Of a stretch of 64,000 bases of DNA, positions 57,001 to 64,000 are shown in pieces. The notes under the pieces were generated by a model. That model did not search any database, had not been told where the DNA came from, and saw only the letters and a program-made list of their open reading frames with translations. Both the position numbers and the translations under genes were made by a program. The stretch is from assembly GCA_905210415.1 (NCBI GenBank), contig CAJLWM010000006.1:1-64000 (forward strand), read 5' to 3'. Within the stretch, counting starts at the first letter, position 1; each line of letters opens with the position of its first letter. Source of the DNA: an uncultured Prevotellaceae bacterium. GTDB lineage: Bacteria > Bacteroidota > Bacteroidia > Bacteroidales > Muribaculaceae.

Positions 57001-57421
57001 GCTAAGCGGGTTGGAAGAGGGCGAGCACACATTGCGACTGAAAGTGTGGGATGTATTCAACAACTCAAGCGAGAAGACAATCTCGTTTAATGTGGTGAAG
57101 GGATTGAAGCCAGAGATTTATGACGTCTACACCACAGCCAATCCGGCTATTGAAGATGCCGTGTTCTATCTCAAGCACAATCGCCCAGATGCGTTGCTGA
57201 CAATCACTCTGCAAGTCTACGACCTCATGGGTAAGGAGGTGTGGAGCGTTTCGCAAACCGGTAAGAGCGACCTTTATACATCGTTCCCAATTACATGGGA
57301 CCTTTGCGACAAGAGCGGAGGCAGGGTGCCACGCGGAATCTATGTGTATAGAGCAAGCATCTCTACCGATGGTGAGCAATACACCACAAAGTCGAAAAAA
57401 CTCGCTGTGGCAGGTGGGTGA
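54002..57421 (+). CDS. Second PorU-type C25 cysteine peptidase
   Basis: 1139 residues, nearly the same length and plan as the porU product of this window but clearly diverged. Signal peptide about 1-24. The KWVKIKVSESGVYKITQSDARKWGFSD segment mirrors PorU. Catalytic residues are His644 (YIGHANP) and Cys677 (AATCEFS), 33 apart as in gingipains. The end (RASISTDGEQYTTKSKKLAVAGG) is FlgD/sorting-domain-like. It may be a second sortase with different cargo or a surface protease. It lies far from porV and leads an operon-like group of exported proteins. Confidence 0.88.
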   Translation: MTNRYILRHAVLMFFALAYGACCMAFDTSIYAEQSRLAQGKWVKIKVSESGVYKITQSDARKWGFSDISKLRIYGYGGAPIPEVLTRSAYVDDVPQVQVLRDKNAIYFYAQGPITWKAGRNITYQQVQHPYSTAGYYFLSEEADEADVEIVKATNEISASGDVVKTFTDRLYHEKELMTASESGRQLLGEDFRFNSNQTFKFKIPDYVSGSDVNVLTSFGAHSQGGGASRLSFKYNGTQLGANSKSDMIDEVNSQYTHIVMTSSLKTFSLNNTDNFSYSIGLQYGGTLSVARLDYITVNYLRQLKLVNGKLSFRYNASKPVALCMDGATDNTMVWDVTDVKNIYAMNLTKTDDGVAFAPCAMGEREYVAFDTSVSLPTPEYVGVVKNQNVHGEQVPDMIIISPKEFVAQARRVASLHETNDGMRVLVLDSETVYNEFSSGMPDAMSYRNLCKMFYDRGIDSEGHKLKYLLLFGRGTYDNRQLTDVVRANSYPMLLTYQSEESSNEYTSYTADDLFVFLEDNAGGNIVNAKLSIAVGRMPVKSVEEARTVVDKLYKYVNGVDYGAWKSVATIVADDQNNSEHVRQAESVIKLYSENGAADMQFNKIYIDAYDNASSGGSRVCQVGRDKLYKQFDEGMMWLGYIGHANPTSWTGEHLLTWYDINNFYNKRWPFLFAATCEFSRFDADAVSGGEIMYLNGNGGVIAELSATRIAYIPNNGTLNDAIAKYAFSHDADGKRYTIGEFVRRGKNDVVDDNRLRYTLFGDPAMRLRMPEYKVRLEAINGHAIDDNLPTFQARQTLTFSGSIVDGSGAEVTDFNGNIVSTLYDAEQSVVTLGYGEDGSQYPFQDRSNKLALVTDSVKNGKFSVKVTIPSELSASSFDNYSPARMCMYAYCAASGAEAVGSNDEFYIYGYDETIETDSDGPEIRSFALNSENFKDGDNVNESPLVIASIFDKDGINFSSGGIGHDITLQLDGKETHSDVSSYFTPVYDKDGNAGTISYPLSGLEEGEHTLRLKVWDVFNNSSEKTISFNVVKGLKPEIYDVYTTANPAIEDAVFYLKHNRPDALLTITLQVYDLMGKEVWSVSQTGKSDLYTSFPITWDLCDKSGGRVPRGIYVYRASISTDGEQYTTKSKKLAVAGG

Positions 57422-57457
57422 TGTGGTAGTATAATTCTGCAAAGAGCGGGCAAACAC

Positions 57458-57488
57458 TTGTGGTTAACGCTAATTTTTGCTATTTTTG
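57458..57488 (+). promoter_or_regulatory. Promoter of the DUF3078 operon
   Basis: TTG (57458-57460), 20 bases, then TATTTTTG (57481-57488). Transcription would start about 30 bases before the start codon. Confidence 0.75.
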
Positions 57489-57523
57489 CAAAGGATAGAT
57501 AAATTGGAATTTACACTAAAAAG

Positions 57524-58858
57524 ATGAGTAACTCGATATACAAAATTTGTGGATTTTTTGCGTTTGCAATGGCATTGTCGCAGCACACAACTGCGCAGGA
57601 AGCATCGGATAAAACAATACATCATCGTGCCGACACAGTGCAGAAAGAACTCATGCGTGTGCCAGCCATCAAGCTAAACGATTGGCGTACGCTTGACTAT
57701 GATACTATTGATTTGAAGCCGTCGTATGCCTATGTTCCGCTGATTTTCTGCCAACAAAAGTTGGCCGCTGATACCATACAGCAATGGCACCCACAGAGCG
57801 GATACCAATTGAATGTAAACCGCAATTGGTTGAACAACGATATCGAAGAGAAAAACTGGGAAGACAGATTGAGATATAATGCTATGGTGAACAACCCTGG
57901 CATAGTGATTTATAATGTGAATGCGTTGCCTGAGGCTCCAAAGGAATTTATCAGCGTAGTTGATCCTAAGAGCCGCACGCTGACAATCGCGCCACGCGAA
58001 TACAACAATGTGGGTGTGGATGCTAAGCCACAGCAGGTGAAACTTCACAACTGGCTTCACACGTTTGTGACTTCGCTGCAATTCTCTCAAGCATATATGT
58101 CGGAAAACTGGTATCAGGGTGGTGATAACATCCTGAATATCCTCAGCGACTTGCAGTGGAATGTGCAATTGAATCAAAACTTGCATCCTAACTATATCTT
58201 CTCAAACACCATCCGCTATAAATTGGGTATAAACTCTGCTCCAAACGATGAATTGCGCGACTATAGCATTAGCGACGATTTGTTTCAGTGGAACACTCAA
58301 TTTGGTGTGAAGGCTATCAAAAAGTGGTATTATTCGGCATCAATGCAGTTTAAAACACAGTTGCTCAATAATTACACCACTAACACCAACAATCGTAAGG
58401 CTGCATTCTTGAGCCCAGGCGAATTGAACGTCGGTGTGGGTATCACATATGATAACAGGAGTAAGGATGGATGGAGAACATTCAACCTGTCGCTTTCTCC
58501 AGTGTCTTATAATATGAAGTTGTGTAAGACTGATGTTAATCCTTCTCCTACCAACTTTGGTATACGCGAAGGCCATCACACGATTCTCAATGTGGGTTCG
58601 AAACTCGAATCGAAACTCAACATAAAGTTTAATAGTTCTATCTCTTGGTCGTCGAGATTATATGTGTTCTCAAACTATGAGTATGTGCAAGGCGATTGGG
58701 AAAACACCTTCAATTTCAACGTTACAAGTCACTTGATCACGCAATTCTATACACACTTGCGTTACGACAAGTCGGTTAACAAGAATGAAAAGTGGAACTA
58801 TTGGCAGTTTAAGGAGATTTTGAGTTTCGGTCTTACTTATAGGTTTGCTACCAACTAA
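57524..58858 (+). CDS. DUF3078 family exported barrel protein
   Basis: 444 residues with a signal peptide (about 1-25, ending TTAQ). The body matches the Bacteroidota DUF3078 family, with SENWYQGGDNILNILSDLQWNVQLN as its recognisable core, and ends in aromatic beta-strands (LSFGLTYRFATN), so it is probably an outer-membrane barrel. Role unknown. It has its own promoter and is followed at 11, 4 and 23 base intervals by three more exported proteins. Confidence 0.83.
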   Translation: MSNSIYKICGFFAFAMALSQHTTAQEASDKTIHHRADTVQKELMRVPAIKLNDWRTLDYDTIDLKPSYAYVPLIFCQQKLAADTIQQWHPQSGYQLNVNRNWLNNDIEEKNWEDRLRYNAMVNNPGIVIYNVNALPEAPKEFISVVDPKSRTLTIAPREYNNVGVDAKPQQVKLHNWLHTFVTSLQFSQAYMSENWYQGGDNILNILSDLQWNVQLNQNLHPNYIFSNTIRYKLGINSAPNDELRDYSISDDLFQWNTQFGVKAIKKWYYSASMQFKTQLLNNYTTNTNNRKAAFLSPGELNVGVGITYDNRSKDGWRTFNLSLSPVSYNMKLCKTDVNPSPTNFGIREGHHTILNVGSKLESKLNIKFNSSISWSSRLYVFSNYEYVQGDWENTFNFNVTSHLITQFYTHLRYDKSVNKNEKWNYWQFKEILSFGLTYRFATN

Positions 58859-58869
58859 AGGGTTAGAGT

Positions 58870-59496
58870 ATGATGTGCTGTCGTGCAAATATTGCAGCCG
58901 TGATGATGCTGGTGTGCAGTGTGTGTGCAATGGCGCATAGCGCTAATGATGGCCATGTGAAACAACAATCAGAAATCCTCAATTCAGATTATTCCGACGA
59001 AGCCGTAAGGCAGCGATTGTCGGCGATGGCGTTGCAGCCCATAGAGGGTGTGTGGTATTACAATGAAGAGAAAACCACCCTCGTGATAGAGCGTTGTGGC
59101 GACTCGCTCGACGGCAATAGCATGTCGTATCGCATAGTGTATGTCGATTCCGACGACTATGATTTGCTGCCCGGAACAGTAATCGGTTATATTGAGCGGA
59201 GTGCCGATAAGCAGAAATTTGCCTTGTGGCTATATAGCGAACGCAGTGTGCAGACGCTGTTTAAGCCAGTTAGGTGTGTGGCCACGCTGTCGGCCAATGG
59301 CGAGTTGCTCACCTTTGTGAAGCCAGATGTGAAGCTGAAATTTCGCATGAACATTACGCGCTTTCTGCCTACATTGTTCAAGGGGCTGTCGGTTATTGCC
59401 GAGAAGGGGAGTGAGTCGCTTCCGTTGGGATTTAAGAAGGTCTATCCGTCGGCTGACGACGATGGTACAATAGATGGTGTGATACGTTATTTGTGA
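58870..59496 (+). CDS. Exported protein of unknown function
   Basis: 208 residues, signal peptide (about 1-22, AMAHS). A compact beta-rich body begins at IEGVWYYNEEKTTLVIER and continues with YRIVYVDSDDYDLLPGTVIGYIERS; this looks like a small lipid- or ligand-binding fold, but no family is recognised. It is 11 bases after the DUF3078 gene. Confidence 0.7.
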   Translation: MMCCRANIAAVMMLVCSVCAMAHSANDGHVKQQSEILNSDYSDEAVRQRLSAMALQPIEGVWYYNEEKTTLVIERCGDSLDGNSMSYRIVYVDSDDYDLLPGTVIGYIERSADKQKFALWLYSERSVQTLFKPVRCVATLSANGELLTFVKPDVKLKFRMNITRFLPTLFKGLSVIAEKGSESLPLGFKKVYPSADDDGTIDGVIRYL

Positions 59497-59500
59497 TGCT

Positions 59501-59983
59501 ATGAAGCGACTGTTCTCCATATTGCTTGTGATGGCGGTGTTGGTGCCAATGGCGGCGCGAACCAAGACTACGCGAAGGAACTTGTCGGCTGCTGCGGAGA
59601 CAAATATCGTGACAGAAGATTCGTTGCCAACTGGCGACGATAAATATACTGTGAAGGCATCGCCTGTGGTGATAAAAGGCTACAGCAAGCGAGCAACCGA
59701 TAATGAGGAAGCGTTTTTCGTGACAAATATAACAGATGGCCACATCGGCCACATCACGCTCACATTATTATATACCGACGTGAAAGGCGCGATGCTTCAC
59801 AAGCGCACGGTGACGGTGGATTGCAACATCTCTAAGGGTGAAACACGACTGGTGAAGGTGCGCTCGTTTGACCTTCAGCACAGGTTTTACTACTATGCCG
59901 GAGCGAAGCCTCGCAAGAGTGCTACGCCGTATAAGGTGAAGGTGCATGTGGAGAATTATGAACTGGTGATGAAAATAGAATAA
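59501..59983 (+). CDS. Small exported beta-sandwich-like protein
   Basis: 160 residues, signal peptide about 1-19. The main domain (about 55-155) has alternating strands, for example EEAFFVTNITDGHIGHITLTLLYTD and ETRLVKVRSFD, as in small immunoglobulin-like folds. Similar Bacteroidales proteins have no assigned function. It starts four bases after the previous stop. Confidence 0.7.
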   Translation: MKRLFSILLVMAVLVPMAARTKTTRRNLSAAAETNIVTEDSLPTGDDKYTVKASPVVIKGYSKRATDNEEAFFVTNITDGHIGHITLTLLYTDVKGAMLHKRTVTVDCNISKGETRLVKVRSFDLQHRFYYYAGAKPRKSATPYKVKVHVENYELVMKIE

Positions 59984-60006
59984 TTTTATTAATCTTAAAA
60001 GATATA

Positions 60007-61416
60007 TTGAAAATGAGAATAAACAGATTCTTGATGACGGCTGTGATGGGTACTGGCATCGCAGTGGGCTGTATGGCACAGAGCGCCATCACGCCAAAAG
60101 TGCTAAACCAACTTGCTTCGCAACCGCAGACTGTGGTTGACAAGGTGGCTCGTAATGCCATGGCAACAACTTCGCTCAACACATTGGCAACAGGTTTCTC
60201 TACGCTCAATGGTGTGGCAGATGGCGATTTCACTTACCGCGTGTTTACAAAGGGAGTCACTGACCAAAAGCAGTCGGGCCGTTGCTGGTTGTTTACCGGT
60301 ATGAACGTGCTTCGCGCACAAGCTATCAGCGAGCACAATCTTCCGGAATTGGAATTGTCGCAGGTATATCTATTTTTCTACGACCAACTTGAGAAGTCTA
60401 ACATGTTTTTGCAAAATGTGATTGATACAGCCGACAAATCGTTTGAAGACAGAACCGTTGATTGGTTGTTCTCAAATCCGCTGAGCGACGGTGGCACATT
60501 CACAGGTGTTGCCGATTTGGTGAAGAAATATGGCGTTGTGCCTAAGTCGGCTATGCCAGAAACATTGATTAGCAACAGCACATCGCAATTTGACTCACAA
60601 CTGAAATGGCAATTGCGCGACTATGGCATGCAATTGCGCAAGCAGGCTGCTAATGGCGCCAAGAAAAATGCTCTTGAAGAAACTAAGGTGAAGATGCTCG
60701 GCAATGTATATCGTATGCTCACGTTGGCTTATGGCATTCCTCCAAAAGAATTCACTTGGAAATATAAGACTAACTCTGGCAACTTAGTGAGCGAAAAGAC
60801 CTACACTCCACAATCGTTCTACAAGGAATTGTGGGGCGAAAAGGATTTGACCAACGACTATGTGCTTATCATGAACGATCCTTCTCGCGAATATGGCAAG
60901 TTGTATCAGATACAATACGACCGCCACACCTATGAGGGTCACGACTGGGTTTACCTTAATCTCCCAATCGAGGATATCAAGCCGTTCGCTATCGAGTCAA
61001 TCAAGGACAACAAGGCAATGTATATCTCTTGCGACGTGGGTAAATTCTTAAACCGCAGCGTGGGCACATGCGATATGAATAATTTTGACTATGAGTCGTT
61101 GCTCGGCATGCAACTCACCATGGATAAGCGTGAGCGCATTCTCACACATGCAAGTGGTTCGTCGCACGCTATGACGCTGATTGCTGTAGACGTTGATATG
61201 AACACAAAGGCGCCAACACGCTGGTTGGTGGAAAACAGCTGGGGACCAAACAGCGGTTACAAGGGCAATCTTGTGATGACAGATGAGTGGTTCAACGAAT
61301 ATATGTTTAGATTCGTAATCGAAAAGAAATTTATCTCGGCAGAAACATTGAAACTCTTGAAGCAAAAGCCAATTATGCTTCCTGCTTGGGATCCAATGTT
61401 TATAGAGGAAAATTAA
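60007..61416 (+). CDS. Exported C1B cysteine peptidase (bleomycin hydrolase/PepC-like)
   Basis: 469 residues. A bleomycin-hydrolase-type aminopeptidase with intact catalytic residues Cys93 (GRCWLF), His387 (SSHAMTL) and Asn410 (VENSWGP). Unlike classic PepC, it carries a signal peptide (about 1-22, GCMAQS), so it acts in the periplasm or outside, trimming peptides. It ends the five-gene region that starts with the PorU-like protease, 23 bases after the small exported protein. No clear terminator of its own before the hairpin at 61646. Confidence 0.92.
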   Translation: MKMRINRFLMTAVMGTGIAVGCMAQSAITPKVLNQLASQPQTVVDKVARNAMATTSLNTLATGFSTLNGVADGDFTYRVFTKGVTDQKQSGRCWLFTGMNVLRAQAISEHNLPELELSQVYLFFYDQLEKSNMFLQNVIDTADKSFEDRTVDWLFSNPLSDGGTFTGVADLVKKYGVVPKSAMPETLISNSTSQFDSQLKWQLRDYGMQLRKQAANGAKKNALEETKVKMLGNVYRMLTLAYGIPPKEFTWKYKTNSGNLVSEKTYTPQSFYKELWGEKDLTNDYVLIMNDPSREYGKLYQIQYDRHTYEGHDWVYLNLPIEDIKPFAIESIKDNKAMYISCDVGKFLNRSVGTCDMNNFDYESLLGMQLTMDKRERILTHASGSSHAMTLIAVDVDMNTKAPTRWLVENSWGPNSGYKGNLVMTDEWFNEYMFRFVIEKKFISAETLKLLKQKPIMLPAWDPMFIEEN

Positions 61417-61645
61417 TGAACATATCGCGGCAATTTCGTTTGCCCGAATTGGGTTAAACCAAAATCAGTCATTAGGACGTATATTTGAAATTATCACTAC
61501 TGCTTGGAGTCTTTCGTTTTTTATAAGGCATATTTTGTTTGTTTTTAACTCGCAATAGCTGGCTATTACTCTTTAAAAAGCAATCAAAATCTGCACTTCT
61601 AAAATTCCGAAATTCTTCCAATCCCTAATGACGAATTGGGTTAAG

Positions 61646-61675
61646 AGAGCAGAAACCAAATGTGGTTTCTGCTCT
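61646..61675. terminator. Bidirectional terminator
   Basis: Perfect 13-base arms (61646-61658, 61663-61675) with loop AATG and a following TTTGG. It can stop plus-strand transcripts from the C1B peptidase. Confidence 0.8.
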
Positions 61676-61721
61676 TTTGGTTTATCCAAATCGGTCGTAG
61701 GGTTTAGGTAGGGGAACAAAA

Positions 61722-61752
61722 AAATCCTTCTGGAAAAGCTCCAAAAGGATTT
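61722..61752 (-). terminator. Terminator after the GGGtGRT gene
   Basis: AAATCCTT and AAGGATTT arms with an inner GGA/TCC. The minus strand ends in a run of seven T. It lies about 30 bases past the stop codon. Confidence 0.85.
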
Positions 61753-61783
61753 GTGATATTTAAGTGTTTCGTATAAGTCGAAA

Positions 61784-62797
61784 TTACTTAGCAAGAGCAG
61801 TAGCAACGTCAACTGCAACAGCAACTGTACAGCCTACCATTGGGTTGTTACCAATGCCGAGGAAGCCCATCATCTCAACGTGAGCAGGAACTGAAGAAGA
61901 ACCAGCGAATTGAGCGTCAGAGTGCATACGGCCGAGGGTATCAGTCATACCGTAAGAAGCAGGACCTGCAGCCATGTTGTCTGGGTGAAGAGTACGACCT
62001 GTACCACCACCAGAAGCAACGCTGAAGTAAGGCTTACCAGCCAATACGCGTTCTTTCTTGTAAGTACCAGCAACTGGGTGTTGGAAACGAGTTGGGTTAG
62101 TAGAGTTACCGGTGATAGAAACGTCAACGCCTTCCTTCCACATGATAGCTACACCTTCGCGAACGTCGTCAGCACCGTAGCATTTCACCTTAGCGCGAGG
62201 ACCGTTTGAGTAAGGGTGTTCATCAACAACCTTAAGTTCGCCAGTGAAATAGTCGAATTGAGTTTGTACGTAAGTGAAGCCGTTGATACGAGAGATGATC
62301 TTAGCAGCGTCCTTGCCGAGACCGTTAAGGATAACGCGAAGAGGTTCTTTGCGCACCTTGTCAGCCTTAGCAGCAATCTTGATGGCACCTTCTGCAGCAG
62401 CAAAAGATTCGTGGCCAGCCAAGAAAGCGAAGCACTTAGTTTCTTCGCGGAGAAGACGAGCAGCCAAGTTACCGTGGCCCAAACCTACCTTGCGGTCGTC
62501 GGCAACAGAACCAGGGATGCAGAATGATTGCAAACCGATACCGATAGCTTCAGCAGCGTCAGCAGCGTTTTTGCAGCCCTTCTTGATAGCGATAGCAGCG
62601 CCTACTACATAAGCCCACTTTGCATTTTCAAAGCAGATTGGTTGAGTTTCTTCACAAGTCAAATATGGGTCGATACCTGCAGCTTCGCATATAGCATTAG
62701 CTTCTTCAATATCTTTAATGCCGTTTTCGTTTAATGCAGCAAGAATTTGCGCCATACGGCGGTCTTGAGATTCAAATTTTACTTCTCTAATTGCCAT
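61784..62797 (-). CDS. GGGtGRT protein
   Basis: 337 residues. The family name comes from the motif seen here as SVASGGGTGRTLHPDN. No signal peptide, so cytoplasmic. The strong conserved feel (KVGLGHGNLAARLL, GHESFAAAEGAIKIAAKAD) and biased codon use suggest a well-expressed housekeeping-like product. Function unknown to me. It always seems to travel with a NifU-like scaffold in anaerobes, as here (16 bases downstream of it), which suggests work on an Fe-S or thiol cofactor. Confidence 0.88.
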   Translation of the reverse strand: MAIREVKFESQDRRMAQILAALNENGIKDIEEANAICEAAGIDPYLTCEETQPICFENAKWAYVVGAAIAIKKGCKNAADAAEAIGIGLQSFCIPGSVADDRKVGLGHGNLAARLLREETKCFAFLAGHESFAAAEGAIKIAAKADKVRKEPLRVILNGLGKDAAKIISRINGFTYVQTQFDYFTGELKVVDEHPYSNGPRAKVKCYGADDVREGVAIMWKEGVDVSITGNSTNPTRFQHPVAGTYKKERVLAGKPYFSVASGGGTGRTLHPDNMAAGPASYGMTDTLGRMHSDAQFAGSSSVPAHVEMMGFLGIGNNPMVGCTVAVAVDVATALAK

Positions 62798-62813
62798 AAT
62801 GTTGTCCTCCTAA

Positions 62814-63506
62814 TTATTCTTTGCGTGGGTCAATGTATTTAGCGGCATCTTCAAAGCGACCATAGTGGCCCTTTGCAGCTTCGATTGCCTCTTCTGGGGT
62901 CTTACCTTTCTTGAGCGCTTCAGTGAATTTGCCAAGGTGAAGGAATTCATAACCGATTACTTCGTTGTTCTCGTCGAGAGCCATGCGAGTGCAATAGCCT
63001 TCAGCCATTTCCAAGTAACGAACGCCCTTAGCCAAAGTACCGAACATAGTACCTACTTGGCTGCGGAGACCCTTACCAAGGTCTTCAAGAGCAGCACCTA
63101 CTTGCAAACCACCTTCAGAGAAAGCAGATTGAGTGCGGCCGTAAACGATTTGCAAGAACAATTCGCGCATTGCAGTGTTGATTGCGTCGCAAACGAGGTC
63201 GGTATTCAAAGCTTCGAGGATAGTCTTACCTGGAAGGATTTCTGCTGCCATAGCTGCAGAGTGAGTCATACCTGAACATCCGATTGTTTCTACAAGAGCT
63301 TCTTGGATAACGCCTTCTTTCACGTTAAGAGAAAGTTTGCAAGCACCTTGTTGTGGTGCGCACCAGCCAATGCCGTGAGTGAAACCAGAAATGTCCTTGA
63401 TTTCTTTTGCTCTAACCCATTTACCCTCCTCTGGAATTGGAGCTGAAGGATGGTTAGCACCCTTTGCTACACAACACATGTGTTGTACTTCTTGTGTATA
63501 AACCAT
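62814..63506 (-). CDS. NifU-like iron-sulfur cluster assembly scaffold protein
   Basis: 230 residues. A NifU/IscU-type N-terminal scaffold region is suggested by IGCSGMTHSAAMAAEIL (Cys77) with further cysteines at 11, 12, 49 and 56. These proteins build or hold Fe-S clusters. It is longer than IscU (about 130), with a C-terminal helical part (about 150-230) of its own. First gene of the pair with the GGGtGRT protein. No iscS/sufS gene is nearby. No strong promoter is visible; TAATTTTA at 63650-63643 (minus) is the nearest candidate. Confidence 0.85.
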   Translation of the reverse strand: MVYTQEVQHMCCVAKGANHPSAPIPEEGKWVRAKEIKDISGFTHGIGWCAPQQGACKLSLNVKEGVIQEALVETIGCSGMTHSAAMAAEILPGKTILEALNTDLVCDAINTAMRELFLQIVYGRTQSAFSEGGLQVGAALEDLGKGLRSQVGTMFGTLAKGVRYLEMAEGYCTRMALDENNEVIGYEFLHLGKFTEALKKGKTPEEAIEAAKGHYGRFEDAAKYIDPRKE

Positions 63507-63738
63507 AATAGTTCTTATTAATATAATAAATTCTACTAAAAATTTAAGTCAGAATGATGTTATCTGTTTATTGTCATATAGTTATGTGTATTATTGCGGA
63601 CTATAACTTATGCTCATTAAACATATATACTTAAAATCTTTGTAAAATTACGGAAAAAAATCAGCATTCTTATCATTTGTGGCAGATTTTATCGTGATTT
63701 TGTGAATTTTTTTGTTTTGAATGATGCGAATCAAAAAA
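63507..63738. other. AT-rich intergenic region
   Basis: Very AT-rich upstream region of the NifU-like gene, without a gene or clear RNA structure. Confidence 0.4.
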
Positions 63739-63763
63739 GGTCGCTGCTCATAGGGCAGCGACC
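63739..63763 (-). terminator. Terminator of the right-edge gene
   Basis: Perfect nine-base arms GGTCGCTGC/GCAGCGACC, followed on the minus strand by six T. It lies 67 bases past the stop of the partial gene. Confidence 0.88.
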
Positions 63764-63829
63764 AATGTGTGATTCATGGTATCAATAAATTATGTGTGAT
63801 GATGTTATAGGTAAAAAAATAAGGACTTT

Positions 63830-64000
63830 TTACCAGGGAATTAGATATTGTCCGTTTTCTACAACCGGCTGTTTTGCTGGCATGTTGCTTTTGGCTGGTT
63901 GGCTGTTTGATGCAATAGTCATTGTGGTGTTCCATCCACGGCTTTGGTTGCGTATGAGCAGCTTGGCTGTTCCGGCAAATCGGCCTGCCACGTGATAGAT
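63830..64000 (-). CDS. C-terminal end of an unidentified protein (5' part beyond window)
   Basis: A minus-strand frame enters from base 64000 and stops at 63832-63830 after 56 codons; no start codon is in the window. The visible part includes GRFAGTAKLLIRNQSRGWN and ends NGQYLIPW. The following strong terminator supports a real gene. The plus-strand ORF over the same bases (63792-63995) has poor composition. No family can be assigned from so short a piece. Confidence 0.65.
   Translation of the reverse strand: MYHVAGRFAGTAKLLIRNQSRGWNTTMTIASNSQPAKSNMPAKQPVVENGQYLIPW

Larger units (their letters stand above)
61417..61783. other. Convergent intergenic region with short repeats
   Basis: 367 bases without a gene. 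CGAATTGGGTTAA occurs at 61445-61457 and 61632-61644 in direct orientation, and CATTAGG (61470-61476) is inverted as CCTAATG (61624-61630). TATATTTG at 61480-61487 looks like a -7 box without a partner. Two terminators follow. Confidence 0.5.

Noticed and set aside
63792..63995. 67-residue plus-strand frame at the right edge
   Set aside because: The minus frame over the same bases ends before a strong terminator and is the better gene.
1..64000. tRNA, rRNA, CRISPR arrays, transposases and phage genes
   Set aside because: No cloverleaf-like segment, regularly spaced repeat or transposase or integrase protein was recognised on reading the spacers and the proteins.

Overview
This 64 kb window is chromosomal DNA of a member of the order Bacteroidales (Bacteroidota). 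The evidence is the gene content: type IX secretion (T9SS) parts SprA, PorV and PorU, several proteins with T9SS-type C-termini, the six-gene Na+-translocating NADH:quinone reductase, DUF3256 and DUF3078 families, a BspA-like leucine-rich protein and a GH84 hexosaminidase. Promoters also read as TTG/TTTG, about 20 bases, then TAnnTTTG, with few Shine-Dalgarno sequences. The genus cannot be fixed from the sequence alone; a gut or oral Bacteroidales (Prevotellaceae or Muribaculaceae type) fits. I see no rRNA, tRNA, CRISPR array, prophage or insertion sequence.

Layout. 1-6.6 kb (minus): the end of a cytidylate-kinase-like gene and nqrABCDEF. 7.1-13.6 kb (plus): a TonB energy-transduction cluster (ExbB, two ExbD, TonB) behind a long leader, then a small membrane protein, a PstS-like lipoprotein and a TPR protein. 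13.7-31.9 kb (plus): two coupled subtilases, ruvA, the giant sprA, a small unknown gene, a cyclophilin, an M16 peptidase, a beta-barrel porin and a solute-binding protein. 32-36.4 kb (minus): a small basic ORF interrupted by a terminator hairpin, xseB, xseA, DUF3256 and a DEAD-box helicase. 36.8-39.1 kb (plus): a multidomain NPCBM-like exported protein. 39.2-43.3 kb (minus): mrp, trmB and a BspA-like LRR protein. 43.4-51 kb (minus): rpmA, rplU, ispF, porV, porU, a FAH-family hydrolase and rex. 51.2-53.7 kb (minus): GH84. 54-61.4 kb (plus): a second PorU-like C25 peptidase, a DUF3078 barrel protein, two unknown exported proteins and a C1B peptidase. 61.8-63.5 kb (minus): the GGGtGRT protein with a NifU-like scaffold. 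The right edge holds the 3' end of one more minus-strand gene.

How it fits together. NQR builds the ion gradient and ExbBD-TonB drives outer-membrane import. SprA forms the T9SS translocon, PorV shuttles cargo and PorU removes the sorting domain. The subtilases and probably the LRR protein are cargo.

Most notable points. (1) At 31993-32238 a short basic protein resembles ArfA-type ribosome-rescue factors, and a near-perfect terminator hairpin lies inside its reading frame before any stop codon; this would make a nonstop mRNA, as known for arfA. (2) Two genes, the helicase and GH84, continue in another frame after an apparent one-base loss. (3) There are two different PorU-type peptidases. 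(4) The GGGtGRT/NifU-like pair has no established function that I know of. (5) The exbB leader is long and appears structured.
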